Shown: piece after piece, positions 1 through 9,339 of the stretch
How positions within the stretch are numbered: position 1 is the first letter of the stretch
Layout of the letters: every line of letters starts with the position of its first letter
Made by a program: the position numbers and the translations under genes
The notes under the pieces: generated by a model
What the model saw: only the letters and a program-made list of their open reading frames with translations
Told to the model about the DNA's origin: nothing
The model's database searches: none
NCBI GenBank assembly: GCA_041661365.1
Contig: JBAZUN010000059.1
Coordinates: 1 to 20,000 of the forward strand
Reading direction: 5' to 3'
DNA length: 20,000 bases
Source of the DNA: CAITNQ01 sp041661365
Lineage (GTDB): Bacteria > Latescibacterota > UBA2968 > UBA8231

Positions 1-1
1 C

Positions 2-592
2 CTGCTGTTCTCGCTGCTGGCCGCGTATCCGTTGGCGCGGATCTCCTTTCGCGGGCGGGAGGTCGTCTTCGCCGGGATCCTGGCCACCCTGATGATCCCC
101 GAGAGCGTCACCATGGTCCCCAACTTCCTCACCGTCCCCTGGCTGAACCGCCACAGCCCGATCCCCTGGATCGACAACTGGCCTGCGCTGACCGTGCCGT
201 TCATGGCCAGCGCCTTCAGCATCTTTCTGCTGCGGCAGTTCATGCGCGGCATCCCGACCGAGCTGTGGGACGCGGCGCGGATCGACGGGGCCGGCCACCT
301 CCGCTTCCTTTTCCAGATCCTGTTGCCCTTGTGCCGCGCACCGCTGCTGACCGTGGGGATGTTCACCTACATCGGCTCGTGGAACGCCCTGGCCTGGCCG
401 ATGCTGGTGACCAGCAAGCCCGACTGGCGGCCGATCTCGGTCGGCCTGCAGCAGTTCGTCAGCGAGGCCGGCACCGAGGTGCACCTGCAGATGGCCGGAG
501 CGGTGATCGCCACCGCGCCGGTACTGCTGCTCTACTTCCTGATCCAGAAGGAGTTCACCGAGGGGATCTCGATGTCCGGACTGAAGGGGTGA
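2..592 (+). CDS. Carbohydrate ABC transporter permease, MalG type (5'-truncated)
   Basis: This is the C-terminal part of an inner-membrane permease subunit of a sugar ABC importer. The reading frame is open from base 2, so the true start lies left of the window; the TTG at 32 is inside the gene. The EAA loop that docks on the ATPase is clear: DAARIDGAG followed by FQILLPL, at about 269-330. Hydrophobic segments flank it, and the tail ending in FTEGISMSGLKG is typical of the MalG/family 1 sugar permeases. The stop at 590-592 lies two bases before the ATG of the binding protein, so the two are co-transcribed and probably translationally coupled. The MalF-type partner should lie just upstream; no ATPase gene is in view. 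The substrate cannot be read from the sequence, but the downstream glycosidase and sulfatase point to glycan-derived oligosaccharides. Confidence 0.93.
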   Translation: MLFSLLAAYPLARISFRGREVVFAGILATLMIPESVTMVPNFLTVPWLNRHSPIPWIDNWPALTVPFMASAFSIFLLRQFMRGIPTELWDAARIDGAGHLRFLFQILLPLCRAPLLTVGMFTYIGSWNALAWPMLVTSKPDWRPISVGLQQFVSEAGTEVHLQMAGAVIATAPVLLLYFLIQKEFTEGISMSGLKG

Positions 593-594
593 CC

Positions 595-1935
595 ATGACC
601 TGGGAGACGGTGCGTCAGTGGGCGAGGAGGGCCGCGGTGCCGGCGATGGCCGGGCTGGTGTTCGGGTGCGGTGGACCGCAGGATGACTCGGCCGGAGGCA
701 GCGACGACCTGGAGTCGCTCGATCCATCGGGCCAGGAGGTGGTCTTCTGGTACCAGCACAACCGCGAGCGCGAGGCGGAGCTGCTGGCGCTCATCCAGCG
801 CTTCAACGAGACCAATCCCCACGGCATCAAGGTGCGCGGCGAGTACGCCGGCCGGTACGACGACATCTATAACAAGATGCGGGTCGGGCTGCAGAGCGGG
901 GCCCTGCCCCACCTGGTGGTGGCGTACCAGAACCAGGCCTGGGACTACCACCAGGCCGGCGGCATCGTCGACCTGGCGCCGTACATGGCCTCGCCCAAGT
1001 GGGGCCTGAGCCCGGCCGAGGCCCAGGACTTCGTCAGCGCCTTCCTGGCCCAGGACCGCATGGCCGGGATGCAGCTCGGCCTGCCGCCGAACCGCTCGAT
1101 GGAGGTCATCTACTACAACCGGGACTGGCTCCGGGAGCTGGGGTACCAGGCCCTGCCCAGGACCTGGGCCGAATTCGGCGAGGTCTGCCGCCAGGCGGCC
1201 CGGCAGCCGTTCAGTCGGTCGGCGGACCGCCGTCGCAGCTTGGGGTTCATGATCGACATCGACGCCAGCCGGATCGCCTCGATGGTCTTCAGCCGCGGCG
1301 GGGACCTGGTCACCGCGGACGGGGCGGCCTATACCCTGAACACGCCGCAGATGCGCGAGGCCCTGGCCTTTATCACCGCCCTGATCCGCGACGGAGGGGC
1401 CGAGCAGGTCACCGAGGAAGGGGGAGATCAGCGCGAGTTCAGCGTGGGTCAGGTCCTCTTCGTGCTGCGCTCCTCCTCGGGGCTGCCGTTCTTTGCCGCG
1501 GCGATAAAATCAGGGGTGGACTTCGACTGGGACGTCGGCGCGCCGCCGCACGAGACCGAGCAACCGGTGGTCAACGTGTACGGCGCCAGCATCTCCCTGT
1601 GCCGGACCACGCCCGCGGCCCAGCTCGCCGCCTGGCTGTTCCTCAAGTGGTTCACCGAGCCCGAGCAGCAGGCCCAATGGGTGCGCTCCAGCTTTTACTT
1701 CCCGGTGCGCAAGAGCGCGGTCAACGGCCTGACCGATGCCTTTGCCGCCAACCCACGGTATCGCTCGGCCTTTGACCTGCTCGACTTCGGCAAGGCCGAG
1801 CCTTCGGTCGGCGGGTACCAGCAGGTGCGAAAGCTGATGGAGCAGACCCTGGTCAACGTCCTGGCCGGCGCTGACCTCGATCGGGAGCTGGACAAGCTGC
1901 AGCAGGCCGCGGCGCAGACCCGGGTGGGCGGGTAG
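595..1935 (+). CDS. ABC transporter sugar-binding lipoprotein (family 1 extracellular solute-binding protein)
   Basis: A 446-aa periplasmic binding protein of the MalE/UgpB type that should deliver a sugar to the permease just upstream. The start is the ATG at 595, two bases after the permease stop; the frame stays open further upstream, but that stretch is out-of-frame permease sequence. The N-terminus has basic residues (R7, R11, R12), a short hydrophobic run and a lipobox-like LVFGC ending at Cys25, so it is predicted to be a membrane-anchored lipoprotein. The mature part begins with the typical first strand (EVVFWYQHN) and helix (IQRFNETNP), followed by a GALPHLVVAY segment. The length is normal for the family. 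It lies after a permease gene, whereas in many such operons the binding protein comes first. The fumarase gene follows after 40 bases. Confidence 0.93.
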   Translation: MTWETVRQWARRAAVPAMAGLVFGCGGPQDDSAGGSDDLESLDPSGQEVVFWYQHNREREAELLALIQRFNETNPHGIKVRGEYAGRYDDIYNKMRVGLQSGALPHLVVAYQNQAWDYHQAGGIVDLAPYMASPKWGLSPAEAQDFVSAFLAQDRMAGMQLGLPPNRSMEVIYYNRDWLRELGYQALPRTWAEFGEVCRQAARQPFSRSADRRRSLGFMIDIDASRIASMVFSRGGDLVTADGAAYTLNTPQMREALAFITALIRDGGAEQVTEEGGDQREFSVGQVLFVLRSSSGLPFFAAAIKSGVDFDWDVGAPPHETEQPVVNVYGASISLCRTTPAAQLAAWLFLKWFTEPEQQAQWVRSSFYFPVRKSAVNGLTDAFAANPRYRSAFDLLDFGKAEPSVGGYQQVRKLMEQTLVNVLAGADLDRELDKLQQAAAQTRVGG

Positions 1936-1975
1936 CGAAGGCCGAACTGGCCCGTTCAAGGGCCAAGGAGGAGGG

Positions 1976-3367
<1,392 letters not shown>

Positions 3368-3396
3368 GTTCATCGGCGCTACCAGGAGGGACGGTC

Positions 3397-6024
3397 ATGG
3401 GTACGACCTACAGCCGCGCGCGGCTTGCCGGCGACGACCGCCAGCGGGTATTCACCGGGGAGGCGCTGCAGCAGATCGCCCTGCCGCTGGGCGGGCTGGG
3501 GGCCGGCTGCCTCCACCTGGGCGGGGCCGGCAACCTGCAGGACTTCTGCCTGTTCAACGCGCCGCAGTTCGGCCACAGCCCGATGACCTTTGCCGCGGTG
3601 CACTGCACGGCCAAGGGGAGTCGGACCGGGATCATGCGGGTGCTGGAAGGGCCGGTGCAGATACCCCACGTCTATAACCAGGCCCGCTTCGGCAACGGCG
3701 GGCTGGCCTCGGGTCACGAGGGGCTGCCGCACATGGAGGAGGCCCGGTTCCGCGGGGAGTACCCCTTTGCCTGGGTGCAGTTGCGCGACGCCAAGCTGCC
3801 CCTGCGCGTCGAGCTGGAGGCGTACTCGCCGTTGATCCCCGGCGACGACCGGGCCTCGGGGCTGCCCGCCGCCTTCCTCACCTATCGCCTGCGGAACCGC
3901 GGTCGCCAGACCCTGCGCGTGCTGTTCTCCTTCAACGCCCAATACCCGGTGCCGGGGAACCTGCACGGCCAGGAGGCCAGTGCCCTGAAGGGACACCGGG
4001 TTCGCCACCGGCGCGAAGGGGGCGCGGCCGGCCTGTACTTCGACAACGACCTGCCGGCCGACCATCCGGCCAAGATCTCCATTGCCGTGGTCTCGCCGCG
4101 GTCGGGCCAGAAGGCGAACTGCGCCTGGTTCCGCGGCGGTTGGTTCGACGCCCTGACCATCCTGACCAACCAGTTGCTCGAGGGGAGCCTGAAGGCCGCG
4201 GCCGAGTCCCGGCCGGCCCTCGAGTCGTCCCGGTCGCGCTTCGGCGCCTCGCTGTTCTGGAACCTGCAGTTGGCCCCGGGCGAGGAGGTGGAGGTGCCCC
4301 TGGTCTACTGCTGGCACGCGCCCAACACCGCGCTGTCCGTCGGCCGGGCGCCGGCGAGCAACTGCGGCTGCGGTGACGGCCAGGACTGCAAGACCGAGCC
4401 GCAGCCGACCTACCGGCCCTACTACGCCACCCGGTACGAGGACGCCTGGCAGGTCGGCCGCGAAGTGGTGGTCAGGCACGCGGAGCTGCGGCAGCGGTCC
4501 CTGCGGTTCCACCACGCCTTCTTCAGCTCCACCCTGCCGGCCTACGCGCTCGACGCGGTGTCGGCCAACCTGGCGATCCTGAAGTCGCCGACCGTGCTGC
4601 GGCAGCAGGACGGGATGCTGTGGAGCTGGGAGGGGTGTTCCTACGGCTCTGGGTGCTGCCACGGGTCCTGCACCCACGTCTGGAACTACGCCCAGGCCAT
4701 CCCGCACCTGTTCCCTGCCCTGGAGCGGACCCTGCGCGACCAGGAGCTCAAGTGGTCGATGGACGAGCGCGGTCACGTGACCTTCCGGGCGGCCCTGCCG
4801 ACCGGGGAGGCCGGCCACGACTTCCACGCCGCGGCGGACGGGCAGCTCGGCGGCCTGCTGAAGCTCTACCGGGAGTGGCAGGTCGGCGGCGACGACGACT
4901 GGCTCAAGGAGCGTTACCCGCTGGCTCGCCGAAGCCTCGAGTACTGCATCCGCACCTGGGATCCCGACGAGGTCGGGGCCCTGATCGAGCCGCACCACAA
5001 CACCTACGACATCGAGTTCTGGGGCCCGGACGTGATGTGCACCAGCTTCTACCTGGGCGCCCTGAGAGCCGCCGCGGCCATGGCGATGCGGCTGGGTGAG
5101 TCCCAGGATGCGGGCCGCTACCTTGCCCTGGCCGACCGCGGCAGGGCTTACTGTGACCGCCATCTATGGAACGGGGAGTACTACGTCCAGCGGGTTCAGT
5201 GGAAGGGTCTGCGGGCCGCTGAGCGCCTGGAGGGGTGGACCAGCGGGTATTCGGACGAGGCGCGGGCCCTGCTGCAGCGGGAAGGGCCCAAGTACCAGTA
5301 CGGCACCGGGTGCCTGTCCGACGGGGTGATCGGCCAGTGGTACGCCACCATGCTCGGCCTGGGGGACGCCCTCGACCGGGCCCGGACGCGCCGCCATCTG
5401 CAGGCGATCTTCCGGCACAATTTCCGTAACACCCTGGCCGGCCACGCCAATCCGCAGCGTCCGGGGTACGCGCTGAACCAGGAGCCCGGGCTGCTGCTGT
5501 GCTCCTGGCCCCGAGGCGGGAAGCTCTCCCTGCCCTTCCCTTACTCCGACGAGGTCTGGACCGGGATTGAGTACCAGGTGGCCAGCCACCTGATCTACGA
5601 GGGGCTGGTCGACGAGGGGTTGACCCTTGTACGGGCGGTGCGCGAGCGGTACGACGGCAAGGTCCGCAACCCCTGGAACGAGTACGAGTGCGGTAGCTAC
5701 TACGCCCGGGCCCTGTCCTCGTACGCGGTCCTCCTGGCCCTTACCGGGTTCCGCTACGTGGCCGCCACCCAGGAACTGGAGATCGCGCCGCGTCTGCCCG
5801 GCGACCGCGGGCGCTTCTTCTTCTCTGCCGGAGGCGGGTGGGGCAGCATCCACTACCAGGTGATCCGTGGCCGGGTTCGGCTGCGGCTCGTGCTGGAGGA
5901 GGGAACCCTTCCGGTGCAGGTCGTCCGGTTCCGGCTCCCGCGCACCGGGCGAACGATCCGGGTCGAACTGCCCGAGGGAGCCACGGCCGTCGTGGACCGG
6001 CCTCTAGTGGTGACGCTGGTCTGA
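3397..6024 (+). CDS. GH116 family beta-glycosidase (GBA2-like, glucosylceramidase-type)
   Basis: An 875-aa protein of glycoside hydrolase family 116, whose members are retaining beta-glucosidases, beta-xylosidases or glucosylceramidases. The N-terminal beta domain opens with IALPLGGLGAGC, the family hallmark, and runs to about residue 380. The (alpha/alpha)6 catalytic domain follows. Glu412 in WSWEGCS aligns in context with the WEG/LEG nucleophile motif, and Asp538 in NTYDIEFWGPD with the acid/base. From memory, the spacing of 126 residues resembles the Sulfolobus SSO1353 enzyme more than human GBA2. THVWNYAQAIPHLFP is also conserved. No signal peptide or membrane segment is visible, so it is predicted to be cytoplasmic. 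Cysteines are clustered at 323, 325 and 331 and at 414, 420, 421 and 425. AGGAGGG at 3384-3390 supports the start. Substrate specificity cannot be assigned. Confidence 0.9.
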   Translation: MGTTYSRARLAGDDRQRVFTGEALQQIALPLGGLGAGCLHLGGAGNLQDFCLFNAPQFGHSPMTFAAVHCTAKGSRTGIMRVLEGPVQIPHVYNQARFGNGGLASGHEGLPHMEEARFRGEYPFAWVQLRDAKLPLRVELEAYSPLIPGDDRASGLPAAFLTYRLRNRGRQTLRVLFSFNAQYPVPGNLHGQEASALKGHRVRHRREGGAAGLYFDNDLPADHPAKISIAVVSPRSGQKANCAWFRGGWFDALTILTNQLLEGSLKAAAESRPALESSRSRFGASLFWNLQLAPGEEVEVPLVYCWHAPNTALSVGRAPASNCGCGDGQDCKTEPQPTYRPYYATRYEDAWQVGREVVVRHAELRQRSLRFHHAFFSSTLPAYALDAVSANLAILKSPTVLRQQDGMLWSWEGCSYGSGCCHGSCTHVWNYAQAIPHLFPALERTLRDQELKWSMDERGHVTFRAALPTGEAGHDFHAAADGQLGGLLKLYREWQVGGDDDWLKERYPLARRSLEYCIRTWDPDEVGALIEPHHNTYDIEFWGPDVMCTSFYLGALRAAAAMAMRLGESQDAGRYLALADRGRAYCDRHLWNGEYYVQRVQWKGLRAAERLEGWTSGYSDEARALLQREGPKYQYGTGCLSDGVIGQWYATMLGLGDALDRARTRRHLQAIFRHNFRNTLAGHANPQRPGYALNQEPGLLLCSWPRGGKLSLPFPYSDEVWTGIEYQVASHLIYEGLVDEGLTLVRAVRERYDGKVRNPWNEYECGSYYARALSSYAVLLALTGFRYVAATQELEIAPRLPGDRGRFFFSAGGGWGSIHYQVIRGRVRLRLVLEEGTLPVQVVRFRLPRTGRTIRVELPEGATAVVDRPLVVTLV

Positions 6025-6027
6025 TTT

Positions 6028-6043
6028 CCGGAGCATGCTCCGG
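6028..6043. terminator. Perfect 16-bp palindrome after the GH116 gene
   Basis: CCGGAGCATGCTCCGG is an exact palindrome starting four bases after the GH116 stop codon. It could fold as a short RNA hairpin that slows or ends transcription, or it could be a dyad binding site. No T-run follows, so it is not a canonical intrinsic terminator. Confidence 0.35.
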
Positions 6044-6066
6044 CCGCGAAGACCCGACGCGGCCCC

Positions 6067-6096
6067 TTGGACCATGGCAGCGCCCTCGGATCTAAT
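6067..6096 (+). promoter_or_regulatory. Possible sigma70-like promoter for the sulfatase gene
   Basis: TTGGAC at 6067-6072 and TCTAAT at 6091-6096 are separated by 18 bases. The -10 matches consensus at five of six positions; the -35 is weak. The -10 lies inside a small inverted repeat (GATCT-AATA-AGATC, 6089-6102), one of the few AT-rich spots in this region. Transcription would start near 6103, leaving a short leader with AAGGAAGG ahead of the ATG at 6130. Confidence 0.35.
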
Positions 6097-6129
6097 AAGA
6101 TCGGTCAGGTCAAGGAAGGCGAGCAGGAG

Positions 6130-7485
6130 ATGGCAGGCAGACCGCCGAACGTGGTGGTGTTCTTCACCGACCAGCAGCGCTGGGACACCTTGGGGATGCA
6201 TGGAAATCCCCTGGATCTGACCCCGAACCTGGACCGGCTGGCCCGGCGCCACACCCATATTCCGAACGCCTTTACCTGCCAGCCGGTCTGCGGTCCGGCT
6301 CGCGCCAGCCTGCAGACCGGGCAATACGCCCACGCGGTCGGATGCTATCGCAACGGGATTCCCCTGCCGACCGGGACGCGCACCCTGGCGCATTCCTTTG
6401 CCGAGGCCGGGTACCAGACGGGGTACATCGGGAAGTGGCATCTCAACGCCGGCGCGGAACCCGGGCCGGTGCCCGCAGACCGGCGCTTCGGGTACCAGTT
6501 CTGGCTGGCCTCTGACACGCTGGAGTTTACCTCGGATGCGTACGACACGGTGCTGTACGACGGGGACTGCCAACCGGTGAAACTGCCGGGGTACCGGGTC
6601 GACGCCCTGACCGATGCCGCGATCCGGTTCATCGACGGCCACCGCAGCGCGCCGTTCTTCCTCTTTGTCTCGTACATCGAGCCCCACTTCCAGAACCACC
6701 GCGACGACTATCCGGCCCCGGACGGGTACGCGGAGAGATACACCGGTGCGTGGATACCCCCTGACCTGGCGACCTTGCCCGGTACGGCCCACCAGCACCT
6801 GCCGGGGTACTACGGCATGGTCAAGCGGCTCGACGAGGGGTACGGCCGGATCCAGGATGCCCTGAAAAGCCTGGGGCTGGACACGGACACCATCGTGCTG
6901 TTCACCAGTGACCACGGCTGCCACTTCAAGACGCGCAACAGCGAGTACAAGCGCTCCTGCCACGACAGCTCGGTGCGGATCCCGCTGGTTCTCACCGGGC
7001 CCGGGTTCGACGGTGGGGGCCAGGTGTCCGAGCTGGTCAGCCTGGTCGACCTGCCGCCCACCCTGCTGGACGCCGCGGGCCTGCCCGTGCCGGCGTCGAT
7101 GCAGGGACGGTCCCTGCTCCCCCTGCTCCGGCGCGAGCGGCAGGGCTGGCCCGAGGAGGTCTTCATCCAGATCAGCGAGTCCCAGGTGGGGCGGGCCGTG
7201 CGCACCCATCGCTGGAAATACGGGGTGGACGCCCCGGACCGGAACGGGAGCCGGGATTCAGGTGCCGGGCGGTACTGCGAGCAGTACCTCTACGATCTGC
7301 AGGCCGATCCGTACGAGCTGACCAACCTAGTGGGACTGGCGTCGCACCAGGAGGTCGCGGCCCGGCTGCGCCAGCGGCTGCAGGCGCGCATGCAGGAGGC
7401 TGGCGAGGAGGTGCCGGTCATCGAACCGGCGCCGGTCCGGCCCTCGGGTCAGCGCCGCGTGGCGCCTCACGAAGCGGCGCGGTAG
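6130..7485 (+). CDS. Type I sulfatase (formylglycine-dependent, S1 family)
   Basis: A 451-aa sulfatase of the alkaline-phosphatase superfamily, hydrolysing sulfate esters. The catalytic motif is CGPAR with Cys54, which needs conversion to formylglycine by a maturase not present in this window. Predicted metal ligands include Asp14 (FFTDQQRWDTLG) and Asp261/His262 (SDHG). Lys102 and His104 of GKWH complete the family active-site pattern. I chose the ATG at 6130, not the longer frame from 6067, because NVVVFFTDQQR should lie near the N-terminus and AAGGAAGG sits ten bases upstream. There is no signal peptide, whereas many bacterial sulfatases are exported; together with the GH116 enzyme this suggests desulfation inside the cell. 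Possible substrates are sulfated glycans, but an aryl or choline-type sulfate ester is not excluded. Confidence 0.93.
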   Translation: MAGRPPNVVVFFTDQQRWDTLGMHGNPLDLTPNLDRLARRHTHIPNAFTCQPVCGPARASLQTGQYAHAVGCYRNGIPLPTGTRTLAHSFAEAGYQTGYIGKWHLNAGAEPGPVPADRRFGYQFWLASDTLEFTSDAYDTVLYDGDCQPVKLPGYRVDALTDAAIRFIDGHRSAPFFLFVSYIEPHFQNHRDDYPAPDGYAERYTGAWIPPDLATLPGTAHQHLPGYYGMVKRLDEGYGRIQDALKSLGLDTDTIVLFTSDHGCHFKTRNSEYKRSCHDSSVRIPLVLTGPGFDGGGQVSELVSLVDLPPTLLDAAGLPVPASMQGRSLLPLLRRERQGWPEEVFIQISESQVGRAVRTHRWKYGVDAPDRNGSRDSGAGRYCEQYLYDLQADPYELTNLVGLASHQEVAARLRQRLQARMQEAGEEVPVIEPAPVRPSGQRRVAPHEAAR

Positions 7486-7489
7486 ATTC

Positions 7490-7504
7490 CCCCGGCCATC
7501 GGGG
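7490..7504. terminator. Weak hairpin between convergent genes
   Basis: CCCCG (7490-7494) and CGGGG (7500-7504) pair around a five-base loop, five bases after the sulfatase stop, in the 65-bp gap between convergent genes. It is short and has no T-run; position is the main support. Confidence 0.25.
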
Positions 7505-7550
7505 CCCGCGACCGCGATCTACCCCTGCGGCGCGGACCGGTCAGGGCAGA

Positions 7551-7832
7551 TCATGCCCGGGTGAGGGCCGAGCGGAAATGCCGGGTCAGATCGATCTCCG
7601 CCGCGCAGTCGGTGCAGATCAGCCGCTCGGTCACCCGGCCGTCGACGAACTCGCACCGGGTCAGGGTCGCCAGCCGCCGCACGCGGTCGACGTCCCCTTC
7701 GGCCTCTTCCCGGGCGTCAACCGCTCGCCAGTCGACGAAGCGCGTGACCACCGCGCTGAACAGCTTCCCCTTGGGCATGTAGATCTTGTACTGCTTGCCG
7801 CAGGCACAGCGATAGGATAGTCCAAGGGCCAC
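7551..7832 (-). CDS. Small CxC/CxxC protein, possible zinc ribbon
   Basis: A hypothetical protein of about 93 aa. An N-terminal RCACGKQYKI motif and a C-terminal LICTDC pair give two cysteine doublets, which could bind one zinc ion if the ends fold together; a further cysteine lies between them. The middle is acidic and Arg-rich, with no membrane segment. The start is uncertain. A TTG at 7838 lies only two bases after GAGGAG, which is too close, while the in-frame GTG at 7832 has a spacing of eight, so I prefer the GTG. It lies downstream of the XRE-PAS regulator on the same strand, behind a strong stem-loop, and converges with the sulfatase. CxCGKxY openings occur in many small proteins of unknown role in Planctomycetota-like genomes; no function can be assigned. 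Confidence 0.65.
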   Translation of the reverse strand: MALGLSYRCACGKQYKIYMPKGKLFSAVVTRFVDWRAVDAREEAEGDVDRVRRLATLTRCEFVDGRVTERLICTDCAAEIDLTRHFRSALTRA

Positions 7833-7994
7833 GGGCAATGCTCCTCACGGGGTGCAGGACCGGGGAGGAGGGAGTCGGGAAACGGGGAGGGAGAGGCCGC
7901 GGTGGCGCCGCGGCACTGCCGGAGCTCGATATCGGCCGGCTGGGCGTCGGGGGAGGGCCGACGCTCGGCGGCCATGCCAGAGGGAACAAGCCCA

Positions 7995-8052
7995 GGCGGG
8001 CAGCGACCCGGCCCCTGCCCGAGCCGGCGACCGGCCCGGGTCGCTGCCCGCC
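7995..8052 (-). terminator. Perfect 17-bp inverted repeat after the regulator gene
   Basis: The arms at 7995-8011 and 8036-8052 are exact reverse complements over 17 bases (GGCGGGCAGCGACCCGG on the left), with a 24-base spacer. The spacer holds its own hairpin, GCCGG-CGA-CCGGC (8023-8035), abutting the right arm. Read on the minus strand the stem begins eight bases past the regulator's stop, where a terminator belongs. No U-tract follows, so it may act as a GC-rich or Rho-assisted terminator, an RNA 3'-end stabiliser or a cruciform. Confidence 0.6.
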
Positions 8053-8060
8053 CGTTCGGC

Positions 8061-9212
8061 TCAGACGGTCGCCTGCCGCAGTTCCTTGCGCATCTCGGCG
8101 AGCTCGGTCTTGAGCGCCTCAACCTCCTGCAGCCGCTTGAGCACGCCGGAGACTACCAGGCCCAGGGCAGACAGCACCGCAACGATCTCTTCGCCGCGCA
8201 CCACCGGCGTGGCGGGCAGGCCCAGGAAGAGGGTTCCCTGCGCAAAGGGAACGTCCACGACCACGGCCGGTCCGTACACGCTGGCCATGGAGCTGCGCCC
8301 GATCAGGGTCAGATAGTCCTCGTCGGCCTCGCGGTCCCAGACCTTCCCCCGGCGCCAGTGACTGACCAGCCCCCGGATGGAGGCGTGCCGGTCCACCGAG
8401 GCCTGCAGGGGGTAGGCGTCCTGGAACTGCCGGTACCCGCGGATCTCGGGTACCGCGGTATAAACCACCAAGCGGTCTTCGGCTTCGGCGATCACGTTGA
8501 CGCCGACCCCCTCGAAGGGAACCCCCATCTCCTCGAGCTCGTCCGAGATCACCCGCATCACCTTGCCCAGGTCGTCGAGCTGGGCCGCCTCGAGGCCGGC
8601 CTGCTGGGCCCTGGTAACGGCCTGCTGACACCGCCGCTGGGTGATCTCCCGGACCACGGCAAGGCGGGCGTTGTCGTTGATGCTCCTGCCGCGAATCTCG
8701 ACCGGGAACATCGAGCCGTCGCGCCGGGTGAACAGGGCTTCGTAGGGATCGGACGACACCGCGGTCACCATCCGCTGCACCAAGCCCCGGCTCTGGGGCG
8801 AGGTAATCAGCTCGATGCCGTTCTTGCCCAGCAGTTCCTCGCGCCGGTACCCCACCAGATCGGCAAAGGTCTGGTTTACGTACAGGATGCGGCCCTGCTC
8901 GTGGATCACGAAGGCCTCGAGGTTGTCGGCGATCTGCCGGAAGCGATCCTCGCGCACCCCGGGGACGGCCGTGGGTCCGGTGCTGGCGACGGCCGGGATC
9001 TCGGCGAAAACGTCGTGGTCGCCCATGAGGAAGTCGACGGAGACCCCCAGCGCATCGGCCAGGTTCTTGAGGGCGGACGAACGCAACTGCCGCACCCGAC
9101 CGGTTTCGATGCGCGAGATGGTGGCCTGTGAGACCCCGGAGAGGGCCGACAGGGCCTTCTGGTTCAAGGACTGCTTCTGACGCAGCGCCTTGAGCGTTTT
9201 CCCGAGTGGCAT
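8061..9212 (-). CDS. XRE-family transcriptional regulator with PAS sensor domain
   Basis: A 383-aa cytosolic DNA-binding sensor. Residues about 4-64 form a Cro/C1-type helix-turn-helix (LNQKALSALSGVSQATISRIE). Residues about 88-195 form a PAS domain (FRQIADNLEAFVIHEQGRIL, then FADLVGYRREELLGKNG and a VVREITQRR end). Residues about 200-345 look GAF-like, and the last 40 or so residues form a charged coiled coil (RLQEVEALKTELAEMRKEL). The start is the ATG at 9212, because LGKTLKALRQKQ is the natural N-terminus of such a domain; the frame runs on to 9383 but that part is low-complexity leader. AAGG lies about ten bases upstream. A good promoter sits at 9340-9368, giving a leader of about 120 nt. 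The ligand or signal is unknown. Plausible targets are its own promoter, the divergent genes or the downstream small protein. Confidence 0.9.
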   Translation of the reverse strand: MPLGKTLKALRQKQSLNQKALSALSGVSQATISRIETGRVRQLRSSALKNLADALGVSVDFLMGDHDVFAEIPAVASTGPTAVPGVREDRFRQIADNLEAFVIHEQGRILYVNQTFADLVGYRREELLGKNGIELITSPQSRGLVQRMVTAVSSDPYEALFTRRDGSMFPVEIRGRSINDNARLAVVREITQRRCQQAVTRAQQAGLEAAQLDDLGKVMRVISDELEEMGVPFEGVGVNVIAEAEDRLVVYTAVPEIRGYRQFQDAYPLQASVDRHASIRGLVSHWRRGKVWDREADEDYLTLIGRSSMASVYGPAVVVDVPFAQGTLFLGLPATPVVRGEEIVAVLSALGLVVSGVLKRLQEVEALKTELAEMRKELRQATV

Positions 9213-9303
9213 GGAGCACGACCTTGTTGGGGTGGGTGGGTGGGGCCCTTGGCACGCCGGGTGGGGCCCGACGGCGCCGCGGGAGGCAACCTCAGCTGCA
9301 GGG

Positions 9304-9317
9304 CTGGCCACGGCCAG
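9304..9317. promoter_or_regulatory. Short dyad downstream of the regulator promoter, possible operator
   Basis: CTGGCC and GGCCAG flank a two-base centre about 15-30 bases inside the transcript from the minus-strand promoter. This would suit autoregulation by the XRE-PAS protein, but GGCC-type dyads are common by chance at this GC content. Confidence 0.2.
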
Positions 9318-9339
9318 ACCATGAGCATCGGTCATTCCG

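Noticed and set aside
265..594. Upstream extension of the solute-binding protein frame
   Set aside because: It is out-of-frame permease sequence; the lipoprotein start at 595 is well placed and gives a proper signal sequence.
3379..5163. Long open frame antisense to the GH116 gene (594 codons)
   Set aside because: Shadow frame with no recognisable domain, fully overlapping a confident gene.
6067..6129. Longer N-terminus for the sulfatase
   Set aside because: The extra 21 residues carry no domain or signal, and the ATG at 6130 has a better ribosome site.
7902..9131. Open frame antisense to the XRE-PAS regulator (409 codons)
   Set aside because: The opposite strand has clear HTH and PAS domains and a promoter; this frame has none.
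9229..9245. G-rich run that might form a quadruplex
   Set aside because: The runs are too uneven and short to separate from ordinary G-rich sequence here.
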